This document shows, one piece after another, positions 42,301 through 52,269 of a stretch of DNA of 64,000 nt. The stretch is from Pseudomonadota bacterium (GTDB lineage: Bacteria; Pseudomonadota; Gammaproteobacteria; Steroidobacterales; Steroidobacteraceae), in NCBI GenBank assembly GCA_947454465.1, contig CANGJP010000004.1:1-64000 (forward strand), given 5' to 3'. Both the position numbers and the translations under genes were made by a program. The notes beneath the pieces were generated by a model. That model was not told where the DNA came from, did not search any database, and saw nothing but the letters and a program-made list of their open reading frames with translations. Each line of letters opens with the position of its first letter. Position 1 is the first letter of the stretch.

Positions 42301-43317
42301 GTGGCACGTTTCGGCTCCGATACCCGCCCGATTATTGGACGTGGCCCATCACTGGTCGCACGGTTCCTACTACTCGCCGCGCTCAGTATCGGCCTGATGG
42401 TTGGTGATCACCGCAATCACTACCTGACCACGCTGCACAACCTATTATCAACCAGCATTTATCCCGTTCACTGGTTGGTGGATGCGCCCTTTAGCGCGAC
42501 TCACTGGGTCCTTGATAACTTGACTGACCGCGAACAACTGCGCCGCGACAATGCTCGTTTAACTACCCAAGTGCGTGACTTGCAAGTCAGTGTTCAAACC
42601 CTGGCCGCGGTCACGGCTGAAAACCAGCGACTTCGGGAACTCGGCGAAGCCACTGAGGAAATCACCAAGAAGCGGTTAATAACCCAGATTATGAATGTCG
42701 ATTTGGATCCATTGCGACACCGCGTTCTACTCAACAAGGGCCAAACGGATGGGGTATTTAAAGGCCAACCCATTCTCGATGCACACGGCGTATTCGGCCA
42801 GATTACTCAGGTCGGAAGGTACACTTCTGAAGCTATTCTAATTTCAGACCCAGAACATGGCATTCCTGTACGCGTGAATCGCAGTGGTCTGCGCACCATC
42901 GCCGCTGGCACCGGTAACCTCAACCAACTGAATCTGCCTTTTCTAACTGGCGAAGCAGACATCAAAGTAGGTGACTTATTAATTTCTTCAGGATTGGGTG
43001 GGGTATTCCCCGCCGGTTATCCCGTGGGTATCGTGACTAAAATGGAACGCAATCCCTCTGAAACGTTTGCCACCGTAGAAGCCAAACCCCTGGCCAAGCT
43101 CGATAGCGATTATGAAGTCATGCTGATCTGGTACCAACCACCAGCGATTGAACCTGCCATCACGCCACCATCGGCACCGAGCTCATCAGCTACAACTGAC
43201 TCAACAGCATTAAAGAGCGACTCAACCGCTAATGCAAAAACCCCTGCAGCAAGCAAAAACAACAAAACCAAAAATAATGCTTCAAGCAGCAGCACTAAAT
43301 CAAATCACAGCCGATGA
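42301..43317 (+). CDS. mreC: Rod shape-determining protein MreC (GTG start)
   Basis: Coiled coil NLTDREQLRRDNARLTTQVRDL; VLLNKGQTDGVFKGQPILDAHGVFGQI. Confidence 0.94.
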   Translation: MARFGSDTRPIIGRGPSLVARFLLLAALSIGLMVGDHRNHYLTTLHNLLSTSIYPVHWLVDAPFSATHWVLDNLTDREQLRRDNARLTTQVRDLQVSVQTLAAVTAENQRLRELGEATEEITKKRLITQIMNVDLDPLRHRVLLNKGQTDGVFKGQPILDAHGVFGQITQVGRYTSEAILISDPEHGIPVRVNRSGLRTIAAGTGNLNQLNLPFLTGEADIKVGDLLISSGLGGVFPAGYPVGIVTKMERNPSETFATVEAKPLAKLDSDYEVMLIWYQPPAIEPAITPPSAPSSSATTDSTALKSDSTANAKTPAASKNNKTKNNASSSSTKSNHSR

Positions 43318-43339
43318 CATTTTTAATATTGATAGCATC

Positions 43340-43816
43340 ATGAGTAGCCGTAGTGGTTTCATGCATATCTTACTCAGTACAGCGATCGCGCTGCTACTAA
43401 CCATTGTGCCCATGCCGCATATGCTCAATATGGGACGACCAGATTGGCTGCTATTAATTGTCATTTACTGGTCACTCAATGCTGCCATGGTAACCGGGTT
43501 AACCTACGCATGGTGCTGCGGATTACTTCTTGATGCTCTAGTCGGAACACTCATTGGTCAACATGCACTGGCGTTTGTTCTTATCGCCACGCTTGCACAA
43601 CATTTTCAATTTCGTATCCGAGTATTTCCTGTGCTACACCAAGCAATCATCGTGCTATTACTGATTGTGGTCTACAAATTCATGCTTTTTTGGATTGATG
43701 GGATTGTTGGCACGGCATTCTCATCATGGTTACGCTGGGTTCCAGCCATGATCGGCGCGTTATTTTGGCCAGTGATCGTCGCAGTACTCGATACCAGCAC
43801 CCGCAACATTCGCTAG
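43340..43816 (+). CDS. mreD: Rod shape-determining protein MreD
   Basis: MPHMLNMGRPDWLLLIVIYWSLN; position between mreC and mrdA; start at 43340. Confidence 0.9.
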   Translation: MSSRSGFMHILLSTAIALLLTIVPMPHMLNMGRPDWLLLIVIYWSLNAAMVTGLTYAWCCGLLLDALVGTLIGQHALAFVLIATLAQHFQFRIRVFPVLHQAIIVLLLIVVYKFMLFWIDGIVGTAFSSWLRWVPAMIGALFWPVIVAVLDTSTRNIR

Positions 43817-43820
43817 TCCT

Positions 43821-45776
43821 GTGTTAAGCCACAAAAAACGCATCAAAGACCACCATAGTGAACAGCGCATGTTCACTCAACGTGCATTGGTTGCCGCTGG
43901 CATCATCTCAGTAGGTATCTTCGCATTAATCGTCAGATTAATTTGGTTACAAGTTGTTCGTTACGACTACTTTGCAGAACAGGCTCAAGGTAATCGAGTA
44001 CGTATCGAACCGTTACCACCAGGACGCGGCTTAATACTTGACCGCAATGGCGTACCATTAGCATTAAACGCACCCTCCTATCAGTTGGAAATCATTCGCG
44101 AACAGGTCACGGATCTGGACACAACGCTTGCGGGACTGGCAGCACTGAATTTGCTTGATCGTGACAACATCGCCACATTGAAGCGTGACATCCTACATCG
44201 ACGCAGCTTTGAAGGAGTGCCAGTGAAACTGTCACTCAATGAAGAAGAGTTGGCGCGCTTTGCCGTACGGCAACAAGACTTCCCCGGTGTGGAAATTAGG
44301 CCCCGTTTATCTCGCAAGTATCCACTGGGTGCAAGCGGAGTGCATGCCCTGGGGTATGTCGGCATCATCAGTGAAGCTGATCAAAAAAACCTCGATGGCA
44401 ACGAATACGCTGGCACCACGCTAGTGGGTAAAGCTGGCGTTGAGAAAAGCTATGAACTGGAGTTGCATGGTAAAACCGGCTATCAGCAATTGCTTGTTAA
44501 TGCTCAAGGGCGGCGCGTCGAAACTTTGGGCGGCAAAAAATATCAACTGGAACGCAAAGAACCGACTGCAGGCAATGACTTATTTCTTACCATTGATGAA
44601 CGACTACAAAGTGCTGCTGAGGAAATGCTGCATGGCGAACGAGCTGCAGTCGTGGCTATCGATCCAAACAATGGCGACATTCTTGCGCTTGTCAGCACGC
44701 CCGGATTTGACCCCAACTTATTTGGCAGGGGGCTATCCCGCGCCCAATATCTCAGTCTTTACGAAAACCCTGAACAACCCATGTACGATCGTGCCTTGAA
44801 AGGGGTGTATCCATCAGGGTCGACTATCAAACCATTTATGGCAATGGCTGGCCTTTACTACAACGTCATCGCCCCTGAAGATTCCAAATTTTGCTCTGGC
44901 TCTTTCCATTTACCAGGCGTGAATCGCCCGTGGCTTGACTGGGAAAAAAAAGGACATGGCAGCGTCAATATGGTTAAAGCCATCAAAACATCATGCGATG
45001 TTTATTTTTATGGTTTGGCCAATACTCTGGGTATAGACCGCATTCACGATTACTTAGCTAGCTATAACTTTGGCTTGCCCACCGGTATTGATATCGAGGG
45101 TGAAAAAAAGGCAACCCTCCCTTCTACCACATGGCGTCGCCAAGCCTTCAAAGACAAAGCCATGCAAACCTGGTATCCCGGGGATACCATCAACGTTGGC
45201 ATCGGTCAGGGCTTCCTTACCGTAACCCCCTTACAGCTGGCACATGCTACTGCTGCCATCGCCATGCACGGTAAAAGGTTTCAACCTCGCTTAGTGCATG
45301 CTATTCGCGATTCCGTAACCACTCAAAAACGTGAAATCGCTCCAGTGGCACTGGACGACGCCAAGAGTAACGACCCCAGTAATTGGCAAGTTGTGATCAA
45401 CGGTATGGAAGAAGTGGTCAAACCTGGCGGCACAGCAGTGGTGGCATTTTCGGGCGTACCTTATACCGTAGCTGCAAAAACCGGAACGGCTCAGGCATTC
45501 AGCCTGGCTAAAGGACAAAAATACAATGCAGCGCAACTGAGTAAACGCATGCAAGATCATGCATTATTTATTGCGTTTGCACCTGTGGAGCAACCAAAAA
45601 TCGCAATTGCCGTGGTCGTAGAAAATGGCGGCCATGGCGGTTCAACTGCTGCACCGATTGCTCGACGTTTATTTGATTTCATGCTTTTGCCTCCGGAGCA
45701 ACTCGCCCAACAAGAAGCCAAACGCGCCGCCAAACTCGAAAAAGAACCATCTACTTCCGCTGCGAGTGATGAATAA
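43821..45776 (+). CDS. mrdA: Penicillin-binding protein 2 (GTG start)
   Basis: YPSGSTIKPFMAMAGL (SxxK), AKTGTAQ (KTG), PBP dimerisation domain. Confidence 0.95.
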   Translation: MLSHKKRIKDHHSEQRMFTQRALVAAGIISVGIFALIVRLIWLQVVRYDYFAEQAQGNRVRIEPLPPGRGLILDRNGVPLALNAPSYQLEIIREQVTDLDTTLAGLAALNLLDRDNIATLKRDILHRRSFEGVPVKLSLNEEELARFAVRQQDFPGVEIRPRLSRKYPLGASGVHALGYVGIISEADQKNLDGNEYAGTTLVGKAGVEKSYELELHGKTGYQQLLVNAQGRRVETLGGKKYQLERKEPTAGNDLFLTIDERLQSAAEEMLHGERAAVVAIDPNNGDILALVSTPGFDPNLFGRGLSRAQYLSLYENPEQPMYDRALKGVYPSGSTIKPFMAMAGLYYNVIAPEDSKFCSGSFHLPGVNRPWLDWEKKGHGSVNMVKAIKTSCDVYFYGLANTLGIDRIHDYLASYNFGLPTGIDIEGEKKATLPSTTWRRQAFKDKAMQTWYPGDTINVGIGQGFLTVTPLQLAHATAAIAMHGKRFQPRLVHAIRDSVTTQKREIAPVALDDAKSNDPSNWQVVINGMEEVVKPGGTAVVAFSGVPYTVAAKTGTAQAFSLAKGQKYNAAQLSKRMQDHALFIAFAPVEQPKIAIAVVVENGGHGGSTAAPIARRLFDFMLLPPEQLAQQEAKRAAKLEKEPSTSAASDE

Positions 45777-45778
45777 CC

Positions 45779-46909
45779 ATGGAACTAGAGACGTCTCAAA
45801 CACAACGTACTTTAAGCTGGACAGCTAGGGCACTATCCGCCCTGCAACTGGACGGCCCACTGTTGACTGGTATTGGTCTAATCGCTGCCGTGAGCCTCGT
45901 GGTACTGTATAGCGCATCTAGTGCAAACTGGTCAGTAGTAGGTAGTCAAGCAATCAAGTTCGCACTGGCATTGGTAGTAATGATCATTATTGCTCAATTA
46001 CCGACTCGGCTATTGATGCTAACGGCACCCTGGCTGTACGGTGTAGGTCTATCACTATTACTGGCTGTCATGATTAAAGGTGAAATTACCCTCGGTGCGC
46101 AACGCTGGTTGAATCTTGGATTTGTTCGCTTTCAGCCCTCTGAAATCATGAAGATTGCAGTGCCATTGTTATGTGCATGGTATGTACACGACCGACCCTT
46201 ACCTCCCTCGTTCCTTAATATCTTTGTGATAGCACTCATTATTTTAATACCCGTTGGTATCATCGCCGAACAACCTGACTTAGGCACCGCCTTGCTCGTC
46301 GGCGCCGCAGGCGCGATGGCACTACTGTTATCAGGTTTACAAAAACGCTATATATTCGGCTTATTTTCAGCCTTGATACCGACAACTTGGATCGCATGGA
46401 CGTACTTACTGCATGATTACCAGCGCCGACGTGTTCTTACTTTTATCGACCCTAGTAACGATCCACTGGGCTCGGGTTATCACATCATTCAATCGCAAAT
46501 CGCAATTGGTTCTGGTGGCATTTTTGGCAAAGGTTACCTCAATGGCAGTCAAGCCCAACTGGCCTACTTACCCGAACGTTCCACTGATTTTATTTTCGCC
46601 GTGATCGGTGAAGAATGGGGCCTAATCGGACTGATTACCGTATTATTTTTATACTTATTTGTCATCAGCCGCTGCCTATATCTGGCAACTAGTGCACAAG
46701 ACACTTTCGCACGCATTATTGCAGGCAGCTTAGGACTTACTTTTGCTGTATACGTATTCGTCAATACCGGCATGGTCACCGGCCTATTACCCGTAGTCGG
46801 CGTACCCTTGCCATTAATCAGTTTCGGCGGCACATCAATGGTCACACTTATGGCCGGCTTCGGTATCCTTATGTCAGTAAGTGGCAAAAGACGCCTTGTA
46901 GGCCACTAA
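45779..46909 (+). CDS. rodA: Rod shape-determining protein RodA
   Basis: SEDS family: FQPSEIMKIAVPL, GVPLPLISFGGTSMVTLMAGFGILMSV. Confidence 0.96.
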   Translation: MELETSQTQRTLSWTARALSALQLDGPLLTGIGLIAAVSLVVLYSASSANWSVVGSQAIKFALALVVMIIIAQLPTRLLMLTAPWLYGVGLSLLLAVMIKGEITLGAQRWLNLGFVRFQPSEIMKIAVPLLCAWYVHDRPLPPSFLNIFVIALIILIPVGIIAEQPDLGTALLVGAAGAMALLLSGLQKRYIFGLFSALIPTTWIAWTYLLHDYQRRRVLTFIDPSNDPLGSGYHIIQSQIAIGSGGIFGKGYLNGSQAQLAYLPERSTDFIFAVIGEEWGLIGLITVLFLYLFVISRCLYLATSAQDTFARIIAGSLGLTFAVYVFVNTGMVTGLLPVVGVPLPLISFGGTSMVTLMAGFGILMSVSGKRRLVGH

Positions 46910-46972
46910 ATAACTAAATAAATGAACGCAGCACCTTTAGTGCCATAACCCGAACAATCCGGAATCAACTTC

Positions 46973-47971
46973 ATGACCTCGCTTCACGCATTACGCTACT
47001 CCACTATTTTCAGTCTATTAACATTAACCTGCTGCACAGCTCACGCGATCGACATTGAACGCCCAGAGGTTAAAACTTTCATCGACAAGTTGGTTACCAA
47101 ATATCAATTTGGTCGAACCGAAGTACAACAAACATTACAAGCCGCTGAAAGCAATCCCAGCATTCTTGCTGCGATCAGCAAACCTGCTGAAAAAACCATC
47201 CCCTGGCATGAATACAGAGCTCGATTTCTAATAGAAAAGCGCATTAGCCAGGGTCAAGCTTTCCGCAAAGAACATGAAGCGATGATCAATAAGCTGACAG
47301 CAGCAGGCGCACCCGTTGCCGAAATATTAGGCATTCTCGGCGTCGAAACGTCTTATGGGCAAAACACTGGACGTTACCGAGTGCTAGATGCATTAGCCAC
47401 ACTGGGGTTTGACTACCCAGCACGCAGTGATTTTTTTCTTTACGAACTAGAAGAGTACTTTTTACTTGGGCGAGAATTAAAACTCGACATTAAACAGCCT
47501 CTGGGCTCTTATGCAGGGGCCATGGGCTCACCCCAATTCATGCCACACAGCTATCGGCAATTCGCTGTAGATGGTGACACAGATGGTCATATCGACTTAT
47601 GGAATAGTTGGGACGATATTCTAGCCAGCGTCGCCAACTACCTCCATCAACATGGCTGGCGGGCAGGCGAACCCGTGCTCGCTCATGCACAACTCAGCTC
47701 TTCTGATACCTCCGAATTCACGATTGGAGATGTCACATTGAATGAAACCGTCGCCTCCTTAAAAGCTAAAGGAGTCAAGTTTGTCACCAACTTACCAGAT
47801 ACCGCACCCGCGGTACTGATCGCCCTAGAAGGAAAAGATGGACCTGAGTATCGAGTAGGTTTCAATAATTTTTATGTCATCACTCGCTACAACCGCAGCC
47901 CACTCTATGCCAATGCCGTCTATGATCTTGGCCAGATCATTACGGCAAATGACACAAACATCTCACCATAA
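46973..47971 (+). CDS. mltB: Lytic murein transglycosylase B
   Basis: ILGVETSYGQNTGRYRVLDALATL; YAGAMGSPQFMPHSYRQFAVDGDTDG. Confidence 0.92.
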   Translation: MTSLHALRYSTIFSLLTLTCCTAHAIDIERPEVKTFIDKLVTKYQFGRTEVQQTLQAAESNPSILAAISKPAEKTIPWHEYRARFLIEKRISQGQAFRKEHEAMINKLTAAGAPVAEILGILGVETSYGQNTGRYRVLDALATLGFDYPARSDFFLYELEEYFLLGRELKLDIKQPLGSYAGAMGSPQFMPHSYRQFAVDGDTDGHIDLWNSWDDILASVANYLHQHGWRAGEPVLAHAQLSSSDTSEFTIGDVTLNETVASLKAKGVKFVTNLPDTAPAVLIALEGKDGPEYRVGFNNFYVITRYNRSPLYANAVYDLGQIITANDTNISP

Positions 47972-47973
47972 GC

Positions 47974-48792
47974 ATGCTTATACAACAACCGTCTTATCCT
48001 AGTTATCTACTGATTGGTATCGGGCTAATTTTTTCTGCCTGCCAAAATCCGCCTCCGAACACGCCCCCACCCAAACCGACAGTAACGACCCCAGTCAGCA
48101 GTACCAAGCCTACCGAGCTATTATCACTGCCCGATGCGACACCCCGTGCCGAGCCATTATCTAAACGGGGTAATCCCGCTTTTTACGAAGTCCAAGGTGA
48201 ACGCTACTTCGTCAAGTCCAGCGCAGTCGGCTACGTCGAACGAGGCGTAGCATCATGGTATGGACCAGGATTTCATCAGGAGTTTACCTCGAATGGCGAA
48301 CCCTATGACATGTACGGCCTCACTGCCGCTCATAAAACCTTACCGCTGCCCTGCTATGTGCAAGTCACCAATTTAAGCAATGGCAAGCAAGTCACCCTAC
48401 GCGTCAATGATCGCGGCCCCTTTAAGACGGGACGTATCATCGATCTTTCATACACAGCCGCCGCCAAACTCGACATGCTGCGCGACGGTACGGCACTGGT
48501 TGAAGTCCGCGCCCTCACGCCAGGCGAGGCCAACACTTCCTTGCCCAACAATGCCATCAAACCTATCTACGTACAGGCCGGTGCGTTTAACAGTGCAAGC
48601 AATGCGGACAGGCTAGTCGGTGAACTGCGAAATAAAGGCTTTAGCCAAGCCGGGGTATACAGCGAAATGCTGAATGGACAAAGCCTATTTCGGGTCCGCA
48701 TTGGCCCAATCAATACGGTAAATCATTTTGACCAAATCGTCAGTCAGCTAAAAGCACTAGGCATTGCTGATGCACGACTAGCAAGTGATTAG
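47974..48792 (+). CDS. rlpA: Septal ring lytic transglycosylase RlpA family, SPOR domain
   Basis: RGVASWYGPGFHQEFTSNGEPYDMYGLTAAHKTLPLPCYVQVTNL; SPOR IYVQAGAFNSASNADRL; lipobox FSAC. Confidence 0.94.
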   Translation: MLIQQPSYPSYLLIGIGLIFSACQNPPPNTPPPKPTVTTPVSSTKPTELLSLPDATPRAEPLSKRGNPAFYEVQGERYFVKSSAVGYVERGVASWYGPGFHQEFTSNGEPYDMYGLTAAHKTLPLPCYVQVTNLSNGKQVTLRVNDRGPFKTGRIIDLSYTAAAKLDMLRDGTALVEVRALTPGEANTSLPNNAIKPIYVQAGAFNSASNADRLVGELRNKGFSQAGVYSEMLNGQSLFRVRIGPINTVNHFDQIVSQLKALGIADARLASD

Positions 48793-48844
48793 CTTCACAA
48801 CATGCGGTGATGCACTGGTAAACTATGCCTAATAAAGTTGAGCC

Positions 48845-48875
48845 GCAGCATCCTCACGATGCTGCGTATTTTTTT
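48845..48875 (+). terminator. Intrinsic terminator/attenuator in the dacA leader
   Basis: GCAGCATC CTCAC GATGCTGC then GTATTTTTTT; ends 11 nt before the dacA ATG. Confidence 0.8.
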
Positions 48876-48886
48876 GGAGTTGTAAT

Positions 48887-50170
48887 ATGAAGACTATTCG
48901 AATCGTCTTTCTACTGAGTTGTATGCTGCTAACACTGCTGGGCTGTAAAAAGTCTGATCTGGGCACTGACTCAGCGACGAGCAGCTCAACCAGTAGCTCT
49001 ATCAACAGCTCCCCCCTTGAAAGCTTCTCAAAATCAGATACCCCTCCAGCCAGTTCGACCGCCTTACCTGCGATCACACCCGGCATGCCGATTCCACCTC
49101 CGCCCACACTAGAAGCAAAAAGCTACGTTCTGATGGACTTTGCTAGTGGCAAAATCTTGGCTGAAAACAACAGTGATGCCAAACATGAACCGGCCAGCCT
49201 AACTAAATTAATGACTAGCTATATTGCATTTGATGCACTGCGTATCGGTAAGCTGAAACTGACCGACATGGTCACTGTCAGTGAACATGCTTGGCGTGAA
49301 GGCGGTGCTGGCACTGATGGCTCCACCAGCTTCATTCCACTGAATAGCCAAGTCCCCGTGGAAACACTCTTACTGGGTATGATCGTACAATCAGGCAATG
49401 ACGCCAGTATTGCATTAGCAGAACATATCGCTGGCAATGAAGACACATTTGCGCAACTCATGCGCACCTATGCTCAAAAGCTGGGCATGACCAACACCAG
49501 TTTTGGCAACGCCACGGGTCTGCCTTCACCGCTTGATTACACCACAGCACACGATATGGCGTTATTGGCTCAGGCATTGATTCGTGACTTTCCAGAGTAC
49601 TACCACTATTTCTCGGTAAAAGAATTTACCTTCAATAACACCACACAACATAACCGTAATGGCTTACTGACCCGTGATCCAACCGTAGATGGTTTAAAAA
49701 CCGGTCACACGGACGGTGCCGGTTATTGCCTAGTCACTTCAGCGAAACGCAATGGTATGCGCTTAGTGAGCGTCGTGCTGGGTATGGCTTCAATGAAAGC
49801 ACGCGAGGAAGGAACCTCTGCTTTATTAAACTATGGCTTCAGTTTCTATGAAACTAAATCCATGTATACAGCCGGACAACATTTAAAGGCCATCAAGGTA
49901 CGTAAAGGACAAGTAGATGAAATACAAATTGGCCCCAATAAAGAGGTGCAAGCCACGGTACCCCGAGGTCGCGGTGACGCTGTCCAAGCGAGCATCGAAT
50001 TACCATCAGTATTAATAGCACCGCTCAAACGCGAGACTGCCATCGGAAAATTAAAGCTCTCACTTGATGGTAAAGAGATTGGTAACTATCCACTGTATCC
50101 ACTGGAAGATGTTGCTGAAGCAGGCTTGATGGGCCGATTAATTGATAGCGTTAAACTGTGGTTTGAGTAA
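48887..50170 (+). CDS. dacA: D-alanyl-D-alanine carboxypeptidase (PBP5/6 type) with lipoprotein-like signal
   Basis: PASLTKLM (SxxK), SGNDASIAL, DGLKTGHTDGAGYC; N-terminal LLSCMLLTLLGCKKSD. Confidence 0.93.
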   Translation: MKTIRIVFLLSCMLLTLLGCKKSDLGTDSATSSSTSSSINSSPLESFSKSDTPPASSTALPAITPGMPIPPPPTLEAKSYVLMDFASGKILAENNSDAKHEPASLTKLMTSYIAFDALRIGKLKLTDMVTVSEHAWREGGAGTDGSTSFIPLNSQVPVETLLLGMIVQSGNDASIALAEHIAGNEDTFAQLMRTYAQKLGMTNTSFGNATGLPSPLDYTTAHDMALLAQALIRDFPEYYHYFSVKEFTFNNTTQHNRNGLLTRDPTVDGLKTGHTDGAGYCLVTSAKRNGMRLVSVVLGMASMKAREEGTSALLNYGFSFYETKSMYTAGQHLKAIKVRKGQVDEIQIGPNKEVQATVPRGRGDAVQASIELPSVLIAPLKRETAIGKLKLSLDGKEIGNYPLYPLEDVAEAGLMGRLIDSVKLWFE

Positions 50171-50180
50171 AACAGCTTCT

Positions 50181-50444
50181 ATGCGCGCTGATACCCTGTT
50201 AGTTTTTCCCTGTGACTTTCCCTTGAAAGTCATGGGGCGTAACAACGATGACTTTCGTAGCATCGTCATTGGCATCATCAAAAAGCACGCAGGTGATATA
50301 GACTTAAACAGAATTGAAGAACGACCAAGCCGAGATGGAACCTATCTAGGGATCACCATCACAGTAACTGCCAGCAGTAAGGCACAACTGGATGCTATCT
50401 ATATGGAACTCACCGCGTGTGAGCGAGTACTGGTGTCGCTGTAA
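50181..50444 (+). CDS. ybeD: YbeD/DUF493 family protein
   Basis: FPCDFPLKVMGRNNDDFRSIVIGIIKKH; between dacA and lipB. Confidence 0.85.
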   Translation: MRADTLLVFPCDFPLKVMGRNNDDFRSIVIGIIKKHAGDIDLNRIEERPSRDGTYLGITITVTASSKAQLDAIYMELTACERVLVSL

Positions 50445-51102
50445 GATCCCATTCAGGTTCGGTTGATAATCCAAACGCCTCAAGTAATCGATACGCCAGT
50501 GCATGAGCCACTGCCGACACTGAACTCATGACACCCAGTGTTTTTAAATCCACGACTTGCAACCCCTGATATCCACAGGGATTGATGCGCTGAAAGGGCT
50601 GCAAATCCATAGCAACATTAAATGCCAAACCGTGATAAGCGCAGCCTCGACGTATACGCAACCCAACACTGGCCAGTTTACTTCCGGCCACATAGACACC
50701 GGGTGCACTACGATCTGCCTCAGCGTGGACCCCCCAATCAGCCACAGTATTGATAACCGTTGCCTCAAGGGCCATCACCAACTCACGAACACTGCGTTGA
50801 TGTCTCCTCAAATCCAGTAATGTATACACCACAAGCTGACCGGGACCGTGATAGGTGACTTGTCCACCACGATCAATCTGAACAACAGGAATATCGCCCG
50901 CAGCCAAAATATGCTCGGGTTTACCATTCATCCCTAATGTGAATACAGGCTTGTGTTCAAGACACCAAATTTGATCCCGAGTACGTTCATCACGTTCATC
51001 GGTGAATCGCTGCATTGCACGCCACGTCGACTCGTAGTCAACCGATCCAAGATACTTGAATAGAGGTGCGGTGATAGAAGGATCAGGCATGACACAAATC
51101 AA
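50410..51102 (-). CDS. lipB: Lipoyl(octanoyl) transferase
   Basis: RGGQVTYHGPGQLVVYTLLDLRR; adjacent lipA. Confidence 0.95.
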   Translation of the reverse strand: MICVMPDPSITAPLFKYLGSVDYESTWRAMQRFTDERDERTRDQIWCLEHKPVFTLGMNGKPEHILAAGDIPVVQIDRGGQVTYHGPGQLVVYTLLDLRRHQRSVRELVMALEATVINTVADWGVHAEADRSAPGVYVAGSKLASVGLRIRRGCAYHGLAFNVAMDLQPFQRINPCGYQGLQVVDLKTLGVMSSVSAVAHALAYRLLEAFGLSTEPEWDLTATPVLAHTR

Positions 51103-51109
51103 TACACAA

Positions 51110-52135
51110 TCAACCGGTCAATCCTGCATTATTTCGTTCGAGTGCTCGCTCAGCGCGATAGCTTGAGCGGACCATCGGACCCGAGACGCATTCGAGAAAC
51201 CCTCTAGCCAACGCCCACTCACGATACTGAGCGAATTCCTCAGGCGTAACCCAACGCTGAATTTCTAAATGATTTGGCGTAGGCCGTAAATACTGACCTA
51301 GGGTTAGAATATCGACATTGGCAGCACGCAAGTCGTCCATGGTCTGAACGATTTCCGCTTCCGTCTCGCCCAACCCCAACATCAAACTACTCTTGGTGAG
51401 CACCGCCGGCCGATGCTGCTTGGCATGGGCCAGCACCGTCATGGTTTGCTCATAACTTGCACGTGGATCCCGTACGGGATGCGTCAGCCGCTTTACTGTT
51501 TCCACATTTTGAGCAAACACCTCAAGCCCGCTATCCACCACTGTTTCCACATCAACCAACACACCCTGGAAATCCGGGGTCAATGCCTCAACGGCCGTGT
51601 CGGGATTAATTTGTTTAATTTCACGGACACAGGCGGCAAAGTGTGCCGCACCGCCATCGGGCAAATCATCACGATTTACCGACGTCAACACCACATACTT
51701 CAACTTCATTAGCTTCACGGTATGGGCACTGTTTGCAGGTTCTTCAGCATCTAACCAGCCCCTAGGATTACCAGTGTCCACAGCACAAAACCGGCAAGTT
51801 CGGGTACACACGGCGCCCATCAACATGAGCGTGGCAGTACCGGCATTCCAGCACTCACCAATATTTGGACACTTAGCTTCTTCACATACGGTTGCAAGCC
51901 GGTGTTCATGCACCACATCTCGTACTGAGTTGTAGCCCGTTCCAGTAGGCATTGCGGCGCGTAACCAACGTGGCTTTTGTCCGGGTACAAATCCGCCAGC
52001 TGCTGAATTGGCCTTGATACCATCCTTAATGGCTGAGAACCCTTGCGGGGTCTGATATTTCTCGCCGCTTTTTAAAGTTGGCGTCCGGGGAGTTCCCCCT
52101 TGAGAAACAATCTCGATACCTTTGAAACTGCTCAC
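51110..52135 (-). CDS. lipA: Lipoyl synthase
   Basis: [13 protein letters not shown] and [15 protein letters not shown]. Confidence 0.97.
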   Translation of the reverse strand: MSSFKGIEIVSQGGTPRTPTLKSGEKYQTPQGFSAIKDGIKANSAAGGFVPGQKPRWLRAAMPTGTGYNSVRDVVHEHRLATVCEEAKCPNIGECWNAGTATLMLMGAVCTRTCRFCAVDTGNPRGWLDAEEPANSAHTVKLMKLKYVVLTSVNRDDLPDGGAAHFAACVREIKQINPDTAVEALTPDFQGVLVDVETVVDSGLEVFAQNVETVKRLTHPVRDPRASYEQTMTVLAHAKQHRPAVLTKSSLMLGLGETEAEIVQTMDDLRAANVDILTLGQYLRPTPNHLEIQRWVTPEEFAQYREWALARGFLECVSGPMVRSSYRAERALERNNAGLTG

Positions 52136-52206
52136 ATCGACTCACGCTAGCTATTGCTGAGGGTGCGTATGGTAGCGACCCTCTTCGCCTATGTCATTCA
52201 ATGCAC

Positions 52207-52246
52207 CAAAAAGAAAATGCCTGACAGGCAAAGCCCATCAGGCATT
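52207..52246 (-). terminator. Terminator downstream of the TPR gene
   Basis: Minus strand AATGCCTGA...TCAGGCATT (9-bp stem) followed by TTCTTTTT. Confidence 0.8.
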
Positions 52247-52269
52247 GACGCTCTTTTGCTTAGATCAGA

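Noticed and set aside
50410-50444. 35-bp convergent overlap of ybeD and lipB 3' ends
   Set aside because: Short tail-to-tail overlaps are common in compact bacterial genomes; nothing further supports regulation.
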